Positions 42,627 through 51,563 of a DNA stretch of 56,468 bases are shown piece after piece. The stretch comes from Bacteroidota bacterium (lineage in GTDB: Bacteria; Bacteroidota; Ignavibacteria; UBA10030; UBA8401), in contig WBUG01000016.1 in the NCBI GenBank assembly GCA_008933835.1, forward strand, positions 1 to 56,468, written 5' to 3'. The position numbers were made by a program, and so were the translations under genes. Positions within the stretch are counted from its first letter, which is position 1; each line of letters begins with the position of its first letter. The notes under the pieces are model-generated. The model worked only from the letters and a program-made list of their open reading frames with translations, made no database searches and was not told the origin of the DNA.

Positions 42627-45600
42627 TTACTTCATCAACGTCATTTTGATGACGCTGCTGTACCCGCCGCTGGTCAGACGTGTTATGTAGATACCGCTGG
42701 CAAAGGCCGAGCCGTCGAACCTCCGTTCATACGTGACGCCGCTTTCCGCGATGCCGTCGAACAGCGTCGCCACGCGCTGACCGATGCTGTTATAGACCGT
42801 CAGCGCCGTCCTCCCGGTGACCGGTACCGTGAAGGCGAGGAGCGTGCTCGGATTGAACGGGTTCGGATGGTTCTGCGACAGTTCGAACACCGCCGGCGCG
42901 CTGAGGTCCAACTCCACGCTCTGCGAATATGAGAACGAGCCGTCCCGGTCCAGCTGCTTCAGCCGGTACTCGACGCGGCCGGAGGCCTTCGCGTCGATGT
43001 ACGAGTATGACTGCGGAGCGTTCGTGGTACCGTGGCCGGGGATGAATGCAACGCGGTTCCATTGATGCATCGATGCGTCGGCCGCTTGTTCGGACGCACC
43101 GGAGACCCGTTGGAGCGGTTCCCTCCGTTCCACCTCGAAACCGAGGTTATCGGTCTCGGACGCCGTGTTCCAGCGCAGTTCCACTCCCCTTCCGTTCTTC
43201 GCGGCGGTGAACGACGCGAGTTCCACCGGCAGCGGCGTGGTGGAGGAGACGAAATTGGAGGTGGCACCCGTCAGGGCGAAGTTGAGCAATGAGCCGTTGT
43301 TGTCGTTGGCCGTGGCGTCCGCGGCCTGCGTCACGCCGGTATTGGTCCCCCCCGCCGTCCCCTGATCGAACCGGAAGAGAGCCGCGAGCCCGGCGGTGGA
43401 CGGACTCAGCGAGAAATTGTACCGCGTGTTCGCGATCTCAGAATCGGTCCGGACCGTGCTCCAGATGCGCACCTCGTCGATCTCGCCCGCCATGCGAAAG
43501 GATGGGTCCGTCACTGAACCACCGATGCCGAGCGGACCGTTGTTCGCGCCGATCGGACCGAAATCCACGACGGTGGTACCGCGGAGCACGCCGTCCACGT
43601 ACAGTTTCAGGTCCGTTCCGTCGTACGTCGCCGCCAGGTGATACCAGACGTTCGGCGTGCAGGTGACTCCCGAAGCGGCGACGTTGTATCGCACGGAATA
43701 ATCGTACACGTCCGCACGGAACACGCCGGTGCTCAGGATGTACAGTTCATACATCCCGTTATCCGAGTCCCCCGCCTTGAAGAGGACGCGCCGGTGGTCG
43801 GAGAGGTCGGTCACCCGCACCCATGCCTCCCAGCTTCCGGTCGAGAGGTTGATCGGGGAGGAGGCCGGAACGCTGACCACATCGTTGATGCCGTCGAAGT
43901 GCAGCATGTTCGACACCGGGTCGAGGAACTGAACGCGGAGACTGTCCGTCACGGCGTTCGTGACGTTCGACGCGTTCCCGCCGGCGAACGCGGTGTTCTG
44001 GAACGTGACGGTGAGATTGTCCGTACTGTCGGCCGCCGCATGGGCGGAGGCGATGCCGGTCAGCGTCACGGCCGCCGAGGTGTCTGTGGTCCGTTTGACG
44101 ACGGCGGTGAGCCCGGCCGGCACGTTGGTGACCGCCGCTTTCGCCGCTGCAGCGAAGTCGTCGTCGTTCGCGCCGGTGAAGGTCGCCGGACCGCTGATGG
44201 TCAGCACCAGCGACAGTGTCGAATCGAACTTGCCGACGTTGCCGTATGTCTCGGTCAGCGTCGTCGAGACGGGCGACACCACGCCGGCGTTCCCGCCGAC
44301 GATGTCCGCACCGTTCACCGGCTCGCCGTTCCGCCGCAGCGCCGAGAAATCGTAGAGGACCGAATCGGACCCTTCGCTGAAACGGTAGCAGGCGCGCAGT
44401 CCCGTCTCCGTGCTGTCCGGTTCATCGTGCATCGCATCGGCGATCTCCTGCCGGCTGCGGGCGTAGTCCCAGATGCGTACCTCGTCCACCCGGCCGTTGA
44501 ACCGGTAGATGCCCGTTTCGTTGGCTCCGATGCGGAGCGGGCTCGTGGTGTTCTGTGTGAACGCGATGTCCGCAGAATCCTCAAGAATGCCGTTCACGTA
44601 GAACCGCTGCCGTACGCCGTCGTACGTCATGGCGAGATGGGTCCAGACACCGTACTCCACCGTCGGTCCCGTCAGTCCGCTCCATTGTGTCCATTCGCTC
44701 GCCCACCCCTGCCACCGTTCGTTGTCGCCGGCGTAGAAGTTCACGCCGTACACATGGCTGCCGTCGTAGTACCGGGCGCAGAGCGGCGTACGGAAGGTCG
44801 ACGGCGAACCGTCCACGCGGGCCCACAGTTCGTACGTCCACTGCGCGGGATTGTGTGCGGCGGCGTACGCCACCTGGAAATAGTCGTCGGCGCCGTCCAG
44901 CGCCGCGGAACCGGGGGTGAGGGCGGTGAAATAGTCGATCCGAAACGACCGCTCGCTGTTCTCCACATACCCGGCGGAGGTGAAGGCAGAACTGGCGAAC
45001 GAGACGTTCAGGTCCGTGACGCTGTTCCCGGCGGCATGTGCGGCTGCCGCGCCGGTCACCGACACCGTGGCCTGCGTGGAGGACCGGAGCACGACCGTAA
45101 CGCTGAAACCGGCCGGAACGTTCGTGACAGTGACCTTGCTGTTACCGACGAAATCTTCGCCGGTCACCCCGTCGAACGTGTCGTGGACGAGCGTGACGGT
45201 TACCGAATCGCCCGGGTTGATGGAACCGTCGTTCATGACGGATTCCTGGAACGCCGTCCCGCTGTACGACAGCACCGGTTTGTCGAACAGCAGCTGAAGG
45301 TCGCCCCGGGTCGATGAAGAGACGGATGCCGCATCGCCCCCCGTGAACGCCGAATTTTGGAACGCGAACGTGAGCGTATACAGGTCGTTCGCGGAAGTGT
45401 GGAGGACCGCGTTCCCCGTGAACGACACCGTGAGCGTCGTGGCCGAGGTGCGCACGATGGAGACGCCCAGGTTCATGGGAAGGTTCGTGACGACCACATG
45501 CCCCAGTCCGACGAACTCGTCGCCGTTCGTGCCGGTGAAGGTCTCACCGTTATAGAGCGTGATGACGGCGGTGGTGCCGATGGAGCCGTTGTTCAGCGCC

Positions 45601-45704
45601 GATTCACGGAATTCGGTCGTGCTGTATCCAACCCACGTGGGTGTGGCGGAGAGCACGGTAAGGGAGAACAGCGCGATACAGCAGACACGGTACAGGCGAT
45701 TCAT
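42627..45704 (-). CDS. large secreted T9SS protein with two LamG domains
   Basis: 1025 residues. Signal peptide (MNRLYRVCCIALFSLTVLSA). Three copies of a roughly 110-residue beta module (about 25-135, 136-250, 480-600) share FxGxNxxDFxxxxxxxVTNVPxGL...LTGxAxAHAAxxSxxxLxVxFxNxAFxGGxAxxVxN. Two laminin-G/pentraxin-like domains follow the second and third copies (about 255-440: AALDGADDYFQVAYAA; about 605-770: LHFDGINDVVSVPASS), each with WTHLAMTYDG or WYHLAATYDG. A T9SS type A domain ends the chain. LamG folds bind glycans or proteins, so an extracellular adhesin or glycan-binding role is likely. Its ATG overlaps the stop of the receiver gene upstream (ATGA). Confidence 0.87.
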   Translation of the reverse strand: MNRLYRVCCIALFSLTVLSATPTWVGYSTTEFRESALNNGSIGTTAVITLYNGETFTGTNGDEFVGLGHVVVTNLPMNLGVSIVRTSATTLTVSFTGNAVLHTSANDLYTLTFAFQNSAFTGGDAASVSSSTRGDLQLLFDKPVLSYSGTAFQESVMNDGSINPGDSVTVTLVHDTFDGVTGEDFVGNSKVTVTNVPAGFSVTVVLRSSTQATVSVTGAAAAHAAGNSVTDLNVSFASSAFTSAGYVENSERSFRIDYFTALTPGSAALDGADDYFQVAYAAAHNPAQWTYELWARVDGSPSTFRTPLCARYYDGSHVYGVNFYAGDNERWQGWASEWTQWSGLTGPTVEYGVWTHLAMTYDGVRQRFYVNGILEDSADIAFTQNTTSPLRIGANETGIYRFNGRVDEVRIWDYARSRQEIADAMHDEPDSTETGLRACYRFSEGSDSVLYDFSALRRNGEPVNGADIVGGNAGVVSPVSTTLTETYGNVGKFDSTLSLVLTISGPATFTGANDDDFAAAAKAAVTNVPAGLTAVVKRTTDTSAAVTLTGIASAHAAADSTDNLTVTFQNTAFAGGNASNVTNAVTDSLRVQFLDPVSNMLHFDGINDVVSVPASSPINLSTGSWEAWVRVTDLSDHRRVLFKAGDSDNGMYELYILSTGVFRADVYDYSVRYNVAASGVTCTPNVWYHLAATYDGTDLKLYVDGVLRGTTVVDFGPIGANNGPLGIGGSVTDPSFRMAGEIDEVRIWSTVRTDSEIANTRYNFSLSPSTAGLAALFRFDQGTAGGTNTGVTQAADATANDNNGSLLNFALTGATSNFVSSTTPLPVELASFTAAKNGRGVELRWNTASETDNLGFEVERREPLQRVSGASEQAADASMHQWNRVAFIPGHGTTNAPQSYSYIDAKASGRVEYRLKQLDRDGSFSYSQSVELDLSAPAVFELSQNHPNPFNPSTLLAFTVPVTGRTALTVYNSIGQRVATLFDGIAESGVTYERRFDGSAFASGIYITRLTSGGYSSVIKMTLMK

Positions 45705-46081
45705 GACCTCTCCTCCTCTGATGATGGTGTAGATGATGGTGTGCGCTCAAGCAGTGTCAACAGGTCCGACAACCGGTCCTTGCACACGAATCCGGTGACA
45801 TGCAGCAATTTCGCCTTTGTGCGGAAGGCCGACGTATTATGGCTCGTGACGAAGATGATACGGGCGGCCGGGTCGATGTTCGTGATGTGCCCGGCCGCCG
45901 TGAAGCCGTCCATCCCCTTCATCTCGATGTCCATGAGCACCGTGTCCGGCCGGAAACGGCCGAACTCTGTCACTGCCGTTCCGCCGTCGGAACATTCCAC
46001 GACCTCGTCCGACGTCCGGCAGGCGATGTCGCGGATCATCTCACGCATCCCCGCATTGTCGTCGACGATCATGATCTTCAT
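45701..46081 (-). CDS. stand-alone response-regulator receiver protein
   Basis: ATG at 46081, 126 residues. CheY-like receiver with D7/D8, phosphoacceptor D51 (TVLMDIEMKGMDGF), a switch residue in FVTSHN and K101. No output domain follows, only a Ser/Glu-rich tail SSTPSSEEERS. The last codons overlap the first codon of the LamG protein gene (ATGA), so the two are translationally coupled, which is unusual for a cytoplasmic signalling protein and a secreted cargo. It could be a phosphate sink for the neighbouring kinase or a direct regulator of secretion. Confidence 0.88.
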   Translation of the reverse strand: MKIMIVDDNAGMREMIRDIACRTSDEVVECSDGGTAVTEFGRFRPDTVLMDIEMKGMDGFTAAGHITNIDPAARIIFVTSHNTSAFRTKAKLLHVTGFVCKDRLSDLLTLLERTPSSTPSSEEERS

Positions 46082-46155
46082 GGCGGTTCCGTTGGTGATG
46101 ATGGGGCCTTCGTTCGGACACAATGTCGCCGAACGGGAGGACGAAAGGGATACGC

Positions 46156-46184
46156 AGGGGTACGTATTCCGCTCCGCAGAGGTA
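46156..46184 (-). promoter_or_regulatory. two NarL-type heptamers upstream of the receiver/LamG unit
   Basis: On the minus strand TACCTCT (46184-46178) and TACCCCT (46162-46156), both fitting the NarL heptamer TACYYMT, in the same orientation and 22 bp apart (two helical turns). They lie 75-103 bp above the receiver start and just below the NarL-family regulator gene. Short motifs in GC-rich DNA can arise by chance. Confidence 0.35.
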
Positions 46185-46279
46185 CGGAGGAGGATGCGGG
46201 GGAACGGAACGACGGGGGAGGAGCGGCGGGACTTTCCGGGCCGGTTCAGCGACGGCGGCTCATCCCGGCGAACGGAACA

Positions 46280-46942
46280 CTATAAACGGTGTTTGACGTC
46301 GAGGGCGAACTTATACAGTGCGTTCGGCCCGTGCAGGCCGAGCTTCTGGCAGATGTTGTTACGGTGGGTGTCGACGGTGCGGGGGGAGACGAACAGCCGC
46401 TCTGCGATCTCCCGGGTGGAACGGTCCTGCGCGACCAGCGCGAGCACCTTCCGTTCCGCCGGCGTGAGCTGTGACAGGGCGTCGTGCTCCCGTTCGCGGA
46501 ACGGAGCGGGCCGTTCCGCGCGCCGGACGAGATGTCCGGAGAGGCCCGGGGAGACATAGTACTGCCCGCCGCGGACGCAGCGGAGCGCTTCGATGACCTC
46601 GGCGGCGGCGCTCTCCTTCAGCACGTACCCCAGGACGCCGAGGTCCATCGCCCGGTCGAGCATCGCGGCGGTGTCGTACATCGTGAGGATGACGAGACGG
46701 CACGGCAGTTTCTTCGTCCGCACCGCTTCGGCCACCTGCAGGCCGTTCATGCCGGGCATGTCGATGTCCAGCATTGCGATGTCGGGCCGAAGCCGCTCGA
46801 TGAGCTCCAGCGCCCGCTCGCCGTTCCCCGTCTCTTCCACGATGCGGTACGCCCCCTCCTCCTCGATCATTTCGCGCAGTCCCTTCCGCATCAGCGGGTG
46901 ATCGTCCGCCAGCAGCAGTGTCGGTCTCACATCGTCAGCCAT
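46280..46942 (-). CDS. NarL/FixJ-family response regulator 1
   Basis: 220 residues. The receiver (1-125) has D13/D14, phosphoacceptor D59 (IAMLDIDMPGMNG) and the lysine in GYVLKES. The LuxR-type helix-turn-helix (about 155-215) has LTPAERKVLALVAQDRSTREIAERLFVSPRTVDTHRNNI. The start overlaps the end of the propeller kinase gene by eight bases, so the pair is one two-component system. Its most likely targets are the secreted-protein genes around it. Confidence 0.94.
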   Translation of the reverse strand: MADDVRPTLLLADDHPLMRKGLREMIEEEGAYRIVEETGNGERALELIERLRPDIAMLDIDMPGMNGLQVAEAVRTKKLPCRLVILTMYDTAAMLDRAMDLGVLGYVLKESAAAEVIEALRCVRGGQYYVSPGLSGHLVRRAERPAPFREREHDALSQLTPAERKVLALVAQDRSTREIAERLFVSPRTVDTHRNNICQKLGLHGPNALYKFALDVKHRL

Positions 46943-49900
46943 GCATCCCCCGTAACGGTATCAGAATGGACACCTGCGTTCCGCGGCCCGCGGCGGAGGT
47001 GACGGTCATCGTTCCCTGCAAGATACGGACCCGTTCGGACATTCCCGCCAGTCCGATGCCGTTCCGCTCGGTATCCGGATCGAACCCCCGTCCGTCGTCC
47101 GACACCTCGACGGTGAGCACCGCATCGGTCCGTCCGATGGTCACCCGCACTGCGTTGGCGCCGGCGTGTTTCGCGATGTTGCTCAGCAGTTCCTGGAGGA
47201 TGCGCACGAGGTTGATCTCGTCCTCCGTCCGCAACGCCCCGTCGATGTCCCCCACTTCGGCTTGCAGGGTGAACGCCGACGCATCCCGCACGTTCTCGAG
47301 GATGGACCGGACGGTCTCGGTGAGGCCGAGCCGGTCCAGTTCCGGCGGACGCAGGATGTGCGACAGGGAGCGGACCTTCTCCAGTACGCCGGTGGCGCCG
47401 TCGGAGATCTGCTCCAGCTGCCGCCGTTCCTTCGTCCCGTCGCCGGCGCTCTTCAGTCCCATCAAAGCGCGGTTCTTGATGACGAGCAGTTCCTGGCCGA
47501 GCGAATCGTGCATCTCCTGCGCGATGCGCTTCCGCTCCGACTCCTGGCTCTCGATGAGCAGCCGCGACACCTCCTGCTGACGCCGCTGTTCGCGCTTCAG
47601 CTGCCGCACCCGGACGAAGTAAACGGCCGGTCCGGCGGACAGAAAGACGAGCGCCAGGATGCCGCGGAACCACCATGTCATCCAGAACGGCGGCAGGACG
47701 GTGAGGACGACGGAGCGGCCGTCGTCGTTCCAGACGCCGTCGCCGTTGGAGGCCTTGACGCGGAAGACGTAGCGCCCAGGGTCGAGGTTCGTGTACGTCG
47801 CGGTGCGCTGCATCCCCGCCTCGATCCAGGCCTGATTGAACCCCTCGAGCATGTACGCGTATCGGTTCTTCCGGGGCGTATGGTAGTCCAGCGCGGAGAA
47901 TTGGAAGGAGAAGACGTTCTGCTCGTACCGCAGCGCGATGGAATCGGTCTCGTTCACCGTCTGACGCAGGACGCCGGTGGAATCGCCGGGACGGACAGGG
48001 ACGTTGAAGAGCTGGAATCCGGTCACCGCCACGGAGGGCGGAACGGCGTTCCGTGCGATGGCGGAGGGATGGAACTCGTTATATCCGTAGATGCCGCCGA
48101 AGAACATCCGGCCGTCGCGGGCGCGCCAGTATTCGTTCCGGTTGAATTCGTTGCTCTGCAGTCCGTCCTGCTGGTCGAACACCTCCCACGTCCGTGCCGC
48201 GGGGTGGAACCGCACCAGTCCGTTGTTCGTGCTCATCCAGAGCCGTCCATCCTCCGCGGTGAGGATGGAGTACACGACGTTGTTTGGGAATCCTTCGCGT
48301 GTCGTGAACGGCGTGAATCGTCCTTCCGCGGCGTTCATCCGGTTGAGTCCGCCCCCGTCCGTACCGATCCACAGGATGGAATCGGGTTCGAACGGGTCCT
48401 CAGCGATGCTCAGCACGTGCGCGGAGGAGAACGAGCGACCGTCGGACGGGTCCGGCGCGTACCGCCTGACGCTCCCGTCCGCCGGGTCGTACCGGAGCAG
48501 GCCCAGTTCCGGCGTGCCGCACCAGAGGCGTCCGGCACGGTCGCGGAAGAGCGCGGTGATGTCCGCGTACGACGATGAGTTCTCCATCGTTCCGTTCCCC
48601 GACGGTCCCGGATAGAGACGCACGTACGACCACCGCTTCGCCGCTCGGTCCAACCACGCCACGCCCCCCGCCTGCGCCAGCCAGACATCGCCGGTACGGT
48701 CCACGTACACCCGGTTCGGCATCCGCGTCACGCCGGCGCTGTCCGCCGTCGGGACCATCCCGACGCTCCGCGCCGTCCGCCGGACCAGGAAGAGCGTTTC
48801 CCCCGACAGGAACCAGAGCGTATCGCCTCCTCCTTCCGCGACGGAGGCGAAGTTGGAACCGCGGAAGTTCAGCTCCACCCGGAACGGTACGCCGCGGCGC
48901 CGGCAATGTTCGTCGATGAGTCCGATCTCGTCCCGAAAGAGCGAGCCGAGGAAGTTCCCCGGCCGCTGGTTGAACTGACGGAGCCTGGGCCGGAGGATCA
49001 TCGCGCCGAGTCCCGACGTTCCGCACCACACCACGCCCGAGCGGTCGCTCACCAGACCGCGGCTGAACCGCTCGCGGTCCATCCGGGCGAGCGTGTCGCA
49101 CGTCCCGTCCGGCGCGATGCGGAGCACGCGCATCATGGTGCTCACGAGGAGCGAACCGTCCGCCTCTTCGCGAATGCGCGAGACCCAGAAGAGTCCGTTC
49201 CCCGGCACCGCGGTGAAGAGGGGTTCGAACGTCCGGCCGGTCCAATGGAACAGACCGCCACGAGCACCGACCAGCAGCCGTCCGCGCCGGTCGCGCAGCA
49301 GCGCCGTGGTGCCGCGCTGCGCGATCTCCGGGAAGCGCCCGTCACGCACAGCGCCTTCCGTCCCGTCGTCCAGCGAAAGGAATCCGAGCCCTTTCGTGGT
49401 GGAGATCCACAGTGTGTCCTCCGTCTCGATCGCGTCGATGATGTTGTCGCTCGCCATCGCGAGGGGAAAATCCGACGAGGTGTACCTCCGCACCCGCCCG
49501 GTGACCCGGTCGAAGCGGTTCAGTCCCGAGGTCGTACCGATCCAGAGCGCGCCGCCGCTCCCTTCGCTGATGCAGAGAATGTGGTCGTTACTGAGCGTGG
49601 CGGCATCGGTCTCGGAACGGGTGAAGCGCGTGAACGTTTCACGGCCGCGGTCGAACCGGTTCACCCCTCCGCCGGCGGTGCCGACCCACAGCGTGCCCGA
49701 GCGGTCCTCGAACAGCGTCGTGACGGTGTTGGAGGAGATGGAGGAGGGATCCGAGCGGTCGTGACGGTGGGAGATGACCGTGTACCCGTCGTACCGGTTG
49801 AGCCCCTCCTTGGTGCCGAGCCAGATGAACCCGCGGGAATCCTGCACGATGTCGAAGACGTAGTTCTGCGACAGTCCGTTGTTGATCGTCAGGAAATCGG

Positions 49901-49970
49901 GGGATGGCTGGGCGGCGAGCGGAAGCGCGGCCGTGCAGACCGCGGAGATGATGCGCCACAGACGTTTCAT
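46935..49970 (-). CDS. propeller-type sensor histidine kinase 1
   Basis: 1011 residues. Signal peptide (MKRLWRIISAVCTAALPLAA). A long extracytoplasmic propeller (about 25-660) of 'two-component regulator' blades (WLGTKEGLNRYD, WVGTAGGGVNRFD, WIGTTSGLNRFD, WMSTNNGLVRFHP) is followed by a Y_Y_Y domain (about 670-755: FQFSALDYHTPRKNRYAYMLEGFNQAWIEAG). One membrane segment (about 765-785) leads to a HisKA_3 helix with the phospho-acceptor in IAQEMHDSLGQEL and an ATPase domain with DDGRGFD and GIGLAGM. This is the sensing half of Bacteroidota glycan-responsive hybrid systems, here split from its regulator. It probably binds an oligosaccharide or surface signal. Confidence 0.93.
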   Translation of the reverse strand: MKRLWRIISAVCTAALPLAAQPSPDFLTINNGLSQNYVFDIVQDSRGFIWLGTKEGLNRYDGYTVISHRHDRSDPSSISSNTVTTLFEDRSGTLWVGTAGGGVNRFDRGRETFTRFTRSETDAATLSNDHILCISEGSGGALWIGTTSGLNRFDRVTGRVRRYTSSDFPLAMASDNIIDAIETEDTLWISTTKGLGFLSLDDGTEGAVRDGRFPEIAQRGTTALLRDRRGRLLVGARGGLFHWTGRTFEPLFTAVPGNGLFWVSRIREEADGSLLVSTMMRVLRIAPDGTCDTLARMDRERFSRGLVSDRSGVVWCGTSGLGAMILRPRLRQFNQRPGNFLGSLFRDEIGLIDEHCRRRGVPFRVELNFRGSNFASVAEGGGDTLWFLSGETLFLVRRTARSVGMVPTADSAGVTRMPNRVYVDRTGDVWLAQAGGVAWLDRAAKRWSYVRLYPGPSGNGTMENSSSYADITALFRDRAGRLWCGTPELGLLRYDPADGSVRRYAPDPSDGRSFSSAHVLSIAEDPFEPDSILWIGTDGGGLNRMNAAEGRFTPFTTREGFPNNVVYSILTAEDGRLWMSTNNGLVRFHPAARTWEVFDQQDGLQSNEFNRNEYWRARDGRMFFGGIYGYNEFHPSAIARNAVPPSVAVTGFQLFNVPVRPGDSTGVLRQTVNETDSIALRYEQNVFSFQFSALDYHTPRKNRYAYMLEGFNQAWIEAGMQRTATYTNLDPGRYVFRVKASNGDGVWNDDGRSVVLTVLPPFWMTWWFRGILALVFLSAGPAVYFVRVRQLKREQRRQQEVSRLLIESQESERKRIAQEMHDSLGQELLVIKNRALMGLKSAGDGTKERRQLEQISDGATGVLEKVRSLSHILRPPELDRLGLTETVRSILENVRDASAFTLQAEVGDIDGALRTEDEINLVRILQELLSNIAKHAGANAVRVTIGRTDAVLTVEVSDDGRGFDPDTERNGIGLAGMSERVRILQGTMTVTSAAGRGTQVSILIPLRGMHG

Positions 49971-50020
49971 TGAGGGGGAGTATACAAAGACCGGAGGCGA
50001 GAATCAACGAAAGACCGGTC

Positions 50021-50047
50021 CCCGCGGCGGTGCCGGACCGCCGCGGG
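50021..50047 (-). terminator. GC-rich hairpin after the GH18 gene
   Basis: Arms CCCGCGGCGGT (50021-50031) and ACCGCCGCGGG (50037-50047) pair perfectly over 11 bp. On the minus strand the sequence after it has only scattered Ts. It lies between the GH18 gene and kinase 1. Confidence 0.6.
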
Positions 50048-50056
50048 AACGATTCG

Positions 50057-51517
50057 TCAACGCAGAAGGAGCATCCGCTCGGTGACCGTCCGGGCGCCGC
50101 TCCGCAGCCGCGCCAGGTAGATGCCGGAGGAGTGTCCGGTACCGTCGAACCGTGCGGTGTGGCGACCTGCGTCACGCCGGCCCGCATCGAGCAGCGCCGT
50201 GCGGCGGCCGAGCATGTCGAACACTTCTAGCGTCACCTCCGCCCGTTCCGGCAGCACATACTCGATGGTCGTGGAAGGGTTGAACGGATTGGGATGATTG
50301 CGCAGCAGCGCGAACCGTTCCGGCGCTCGTTCCGGTCCGCACACGCCGTTCGTCACTGCGTAGGCGTTCGCGATGGCGCCCCACAGCTCCGGTTCCGTTC
50401 CGTCGTATCCGAGCGCCCACATGCCGGTGCCGGCGATGCCGAGGGAGCGGATGGAGTCGAACTTCATCGCCCAGCTGAGCGAATCCTCGTACCATGTCTG
50501 CCGCCAGACCCCTCCGCTGATGTAGCGGTACCAGGGAGAATTGTACGTCGCATCGAAGAAACGGTTCCCCGGCGGAATGGTGTCCAGATAGTTGTTCTTC
50601 GCGACGGTGTATGTGCGCGACGTTCCCTTTCCGGTCGTCGCGGCCATGCGCGACGGACCGGCCACCGGCCAGTCGTTGCCGTAGTTCGGGATGCCGGCGA
50701 TGAGCTTGTGCGGCGGACAGCCGCGGTCGAGGTACGTCTTGATGCTCTTCATGATGTGGTACCCGGAGGCGGCCGTCGCGCGCAGAGGCGCGTTCGGTCC
50801 GGCGGTGGAGCTGCCGGAGTAATAGTAAGCGTAGAGCATGATGAAGTACTGGTCCACCACCGCGTCCAGTTCCGTGAAGAACGCCGCCGGGAAGATGCCG
50901 TTCCAGTCCACCGCGAACAGTTCCACCGACAGCTCTTTCCCGTATTTCTTCAGCGTGTCGCCGAGCTGCTTCAGGAACGCGCGGTACGGCAGCGCCTGGC
51001 TGCCGCTGATGGACTCGAAGTCGATGTTCACTCCGTCCGCATTGCGCGCGTTCACCTGCTGCATGATGCTCTTGATGAGGTTGTCCTTCTTCGTCTGGCT
51101 CGAGAAGAGCGCGCTGTGTCCGCCGAAGAGGACGACCGCGAAGTGGACCTTCACGCCGTTGTTCTTGGCGCGGGTGACGACGTTGGCGGTGGCCCAGTTG
51201 TGCGTGGTGGTGAAATTGCCGGTGGCGGTGTCCACATCGCCGCTCATGTAGGCGATGTGGGTGAGCAGGTTGTAGTAGTAGTTCGATTCGGATCCGTTCA
51301 TCCAGTACGGATGGAACCCGTAGACGATGCCGTCCAGCGAACGGGCGGCGGCAAGGTCGCTCCTCTTCGGCATCCGCGGCGCGACCACCTGGGAACCGAC
51401 CTCCTCCGGATGGTCACGGTAGTATTCCCACTGCTGCTGATGGATGGAAGGGTGCTCCTGCGCCTGAAGCAGCGGAAGGGCACAGAAAAGCAGCGGGAGA
51501 AGGATGCGGCGGACCAT
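50057..51517 (-). CDS. secreted GH18-family glycoside hydrolase with T9SS domain
   Basis: 486 residues. Signal peptide (MVRRILLPLLFCALPLLQAQ). The GH18 barrel (about 60-385) has the catalytic strand DGVNIDFES at 161-169 with E168 as acid/base and D166; the middle Asp of the usual DxxDxDxE is N164. VYGFHPYWMNG at the start and WALGYDGTEPELWGAI at the end match the YaaH/chitinase-like subgroup. A T9SS type A domain (about 400-486: NHPNPFNPSTTIEY, FDMLGRRTALLDAG, SGIYLARLRSG) sends it out. Expected substrates are chitin, peptidoglycan-type or N-glycan GlcNAc linkages; which one cannot be told. It follows the LamG gene by 46 bp and is probably co-transcribed with it. Confidence 0.9.
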   Translation of the reverse strand: MVRRILLPLLFCALPLLQAQEHPSIHQQQWEYYRDHPEEVGSQVVAPRMPKRSDLAAARSLDGIVYGFHPYWMNGSESNYYYNLLTHIAYMSGDVDTATGNFTTTHNWATANVVTRAKNNGVKVHFAVVLFGGHSALFSSQTKKDNLIKSIMQQVNARNADGVNIDFESISGSQALPYRAFLKQLGDTLKKYGKELSVELFAVDWNGIFPAAFFTELDAVVDQYFIMLYAYYYSGSSTAGPNAPLRATAASGYHIMKSIKTYLDRGCPPHKLIAGIPNYGNDWPVAGPSRMAATTGKGTSRTYTVAKNNYLDTIPPGNRFFDATYNSPWYRYISGGVWRQTWYEDSLSWAMKFDSIRSLGIAGTGMWALGYDGTEPELWGAIANAYAVTNGVCGPERAPERFALLRNHPNPFNPSTTIEYVLPERAEVTLEVFDMLGRRTALLDAGRRDAGRHTARFDGTGHSSGIYLARLRSGARTVTERMLLLR

Positions 51518-51563
51518 ACGGAAAGGTACTCATCCTCGTCCGCCGAAACAATGGCCCGCCCCC

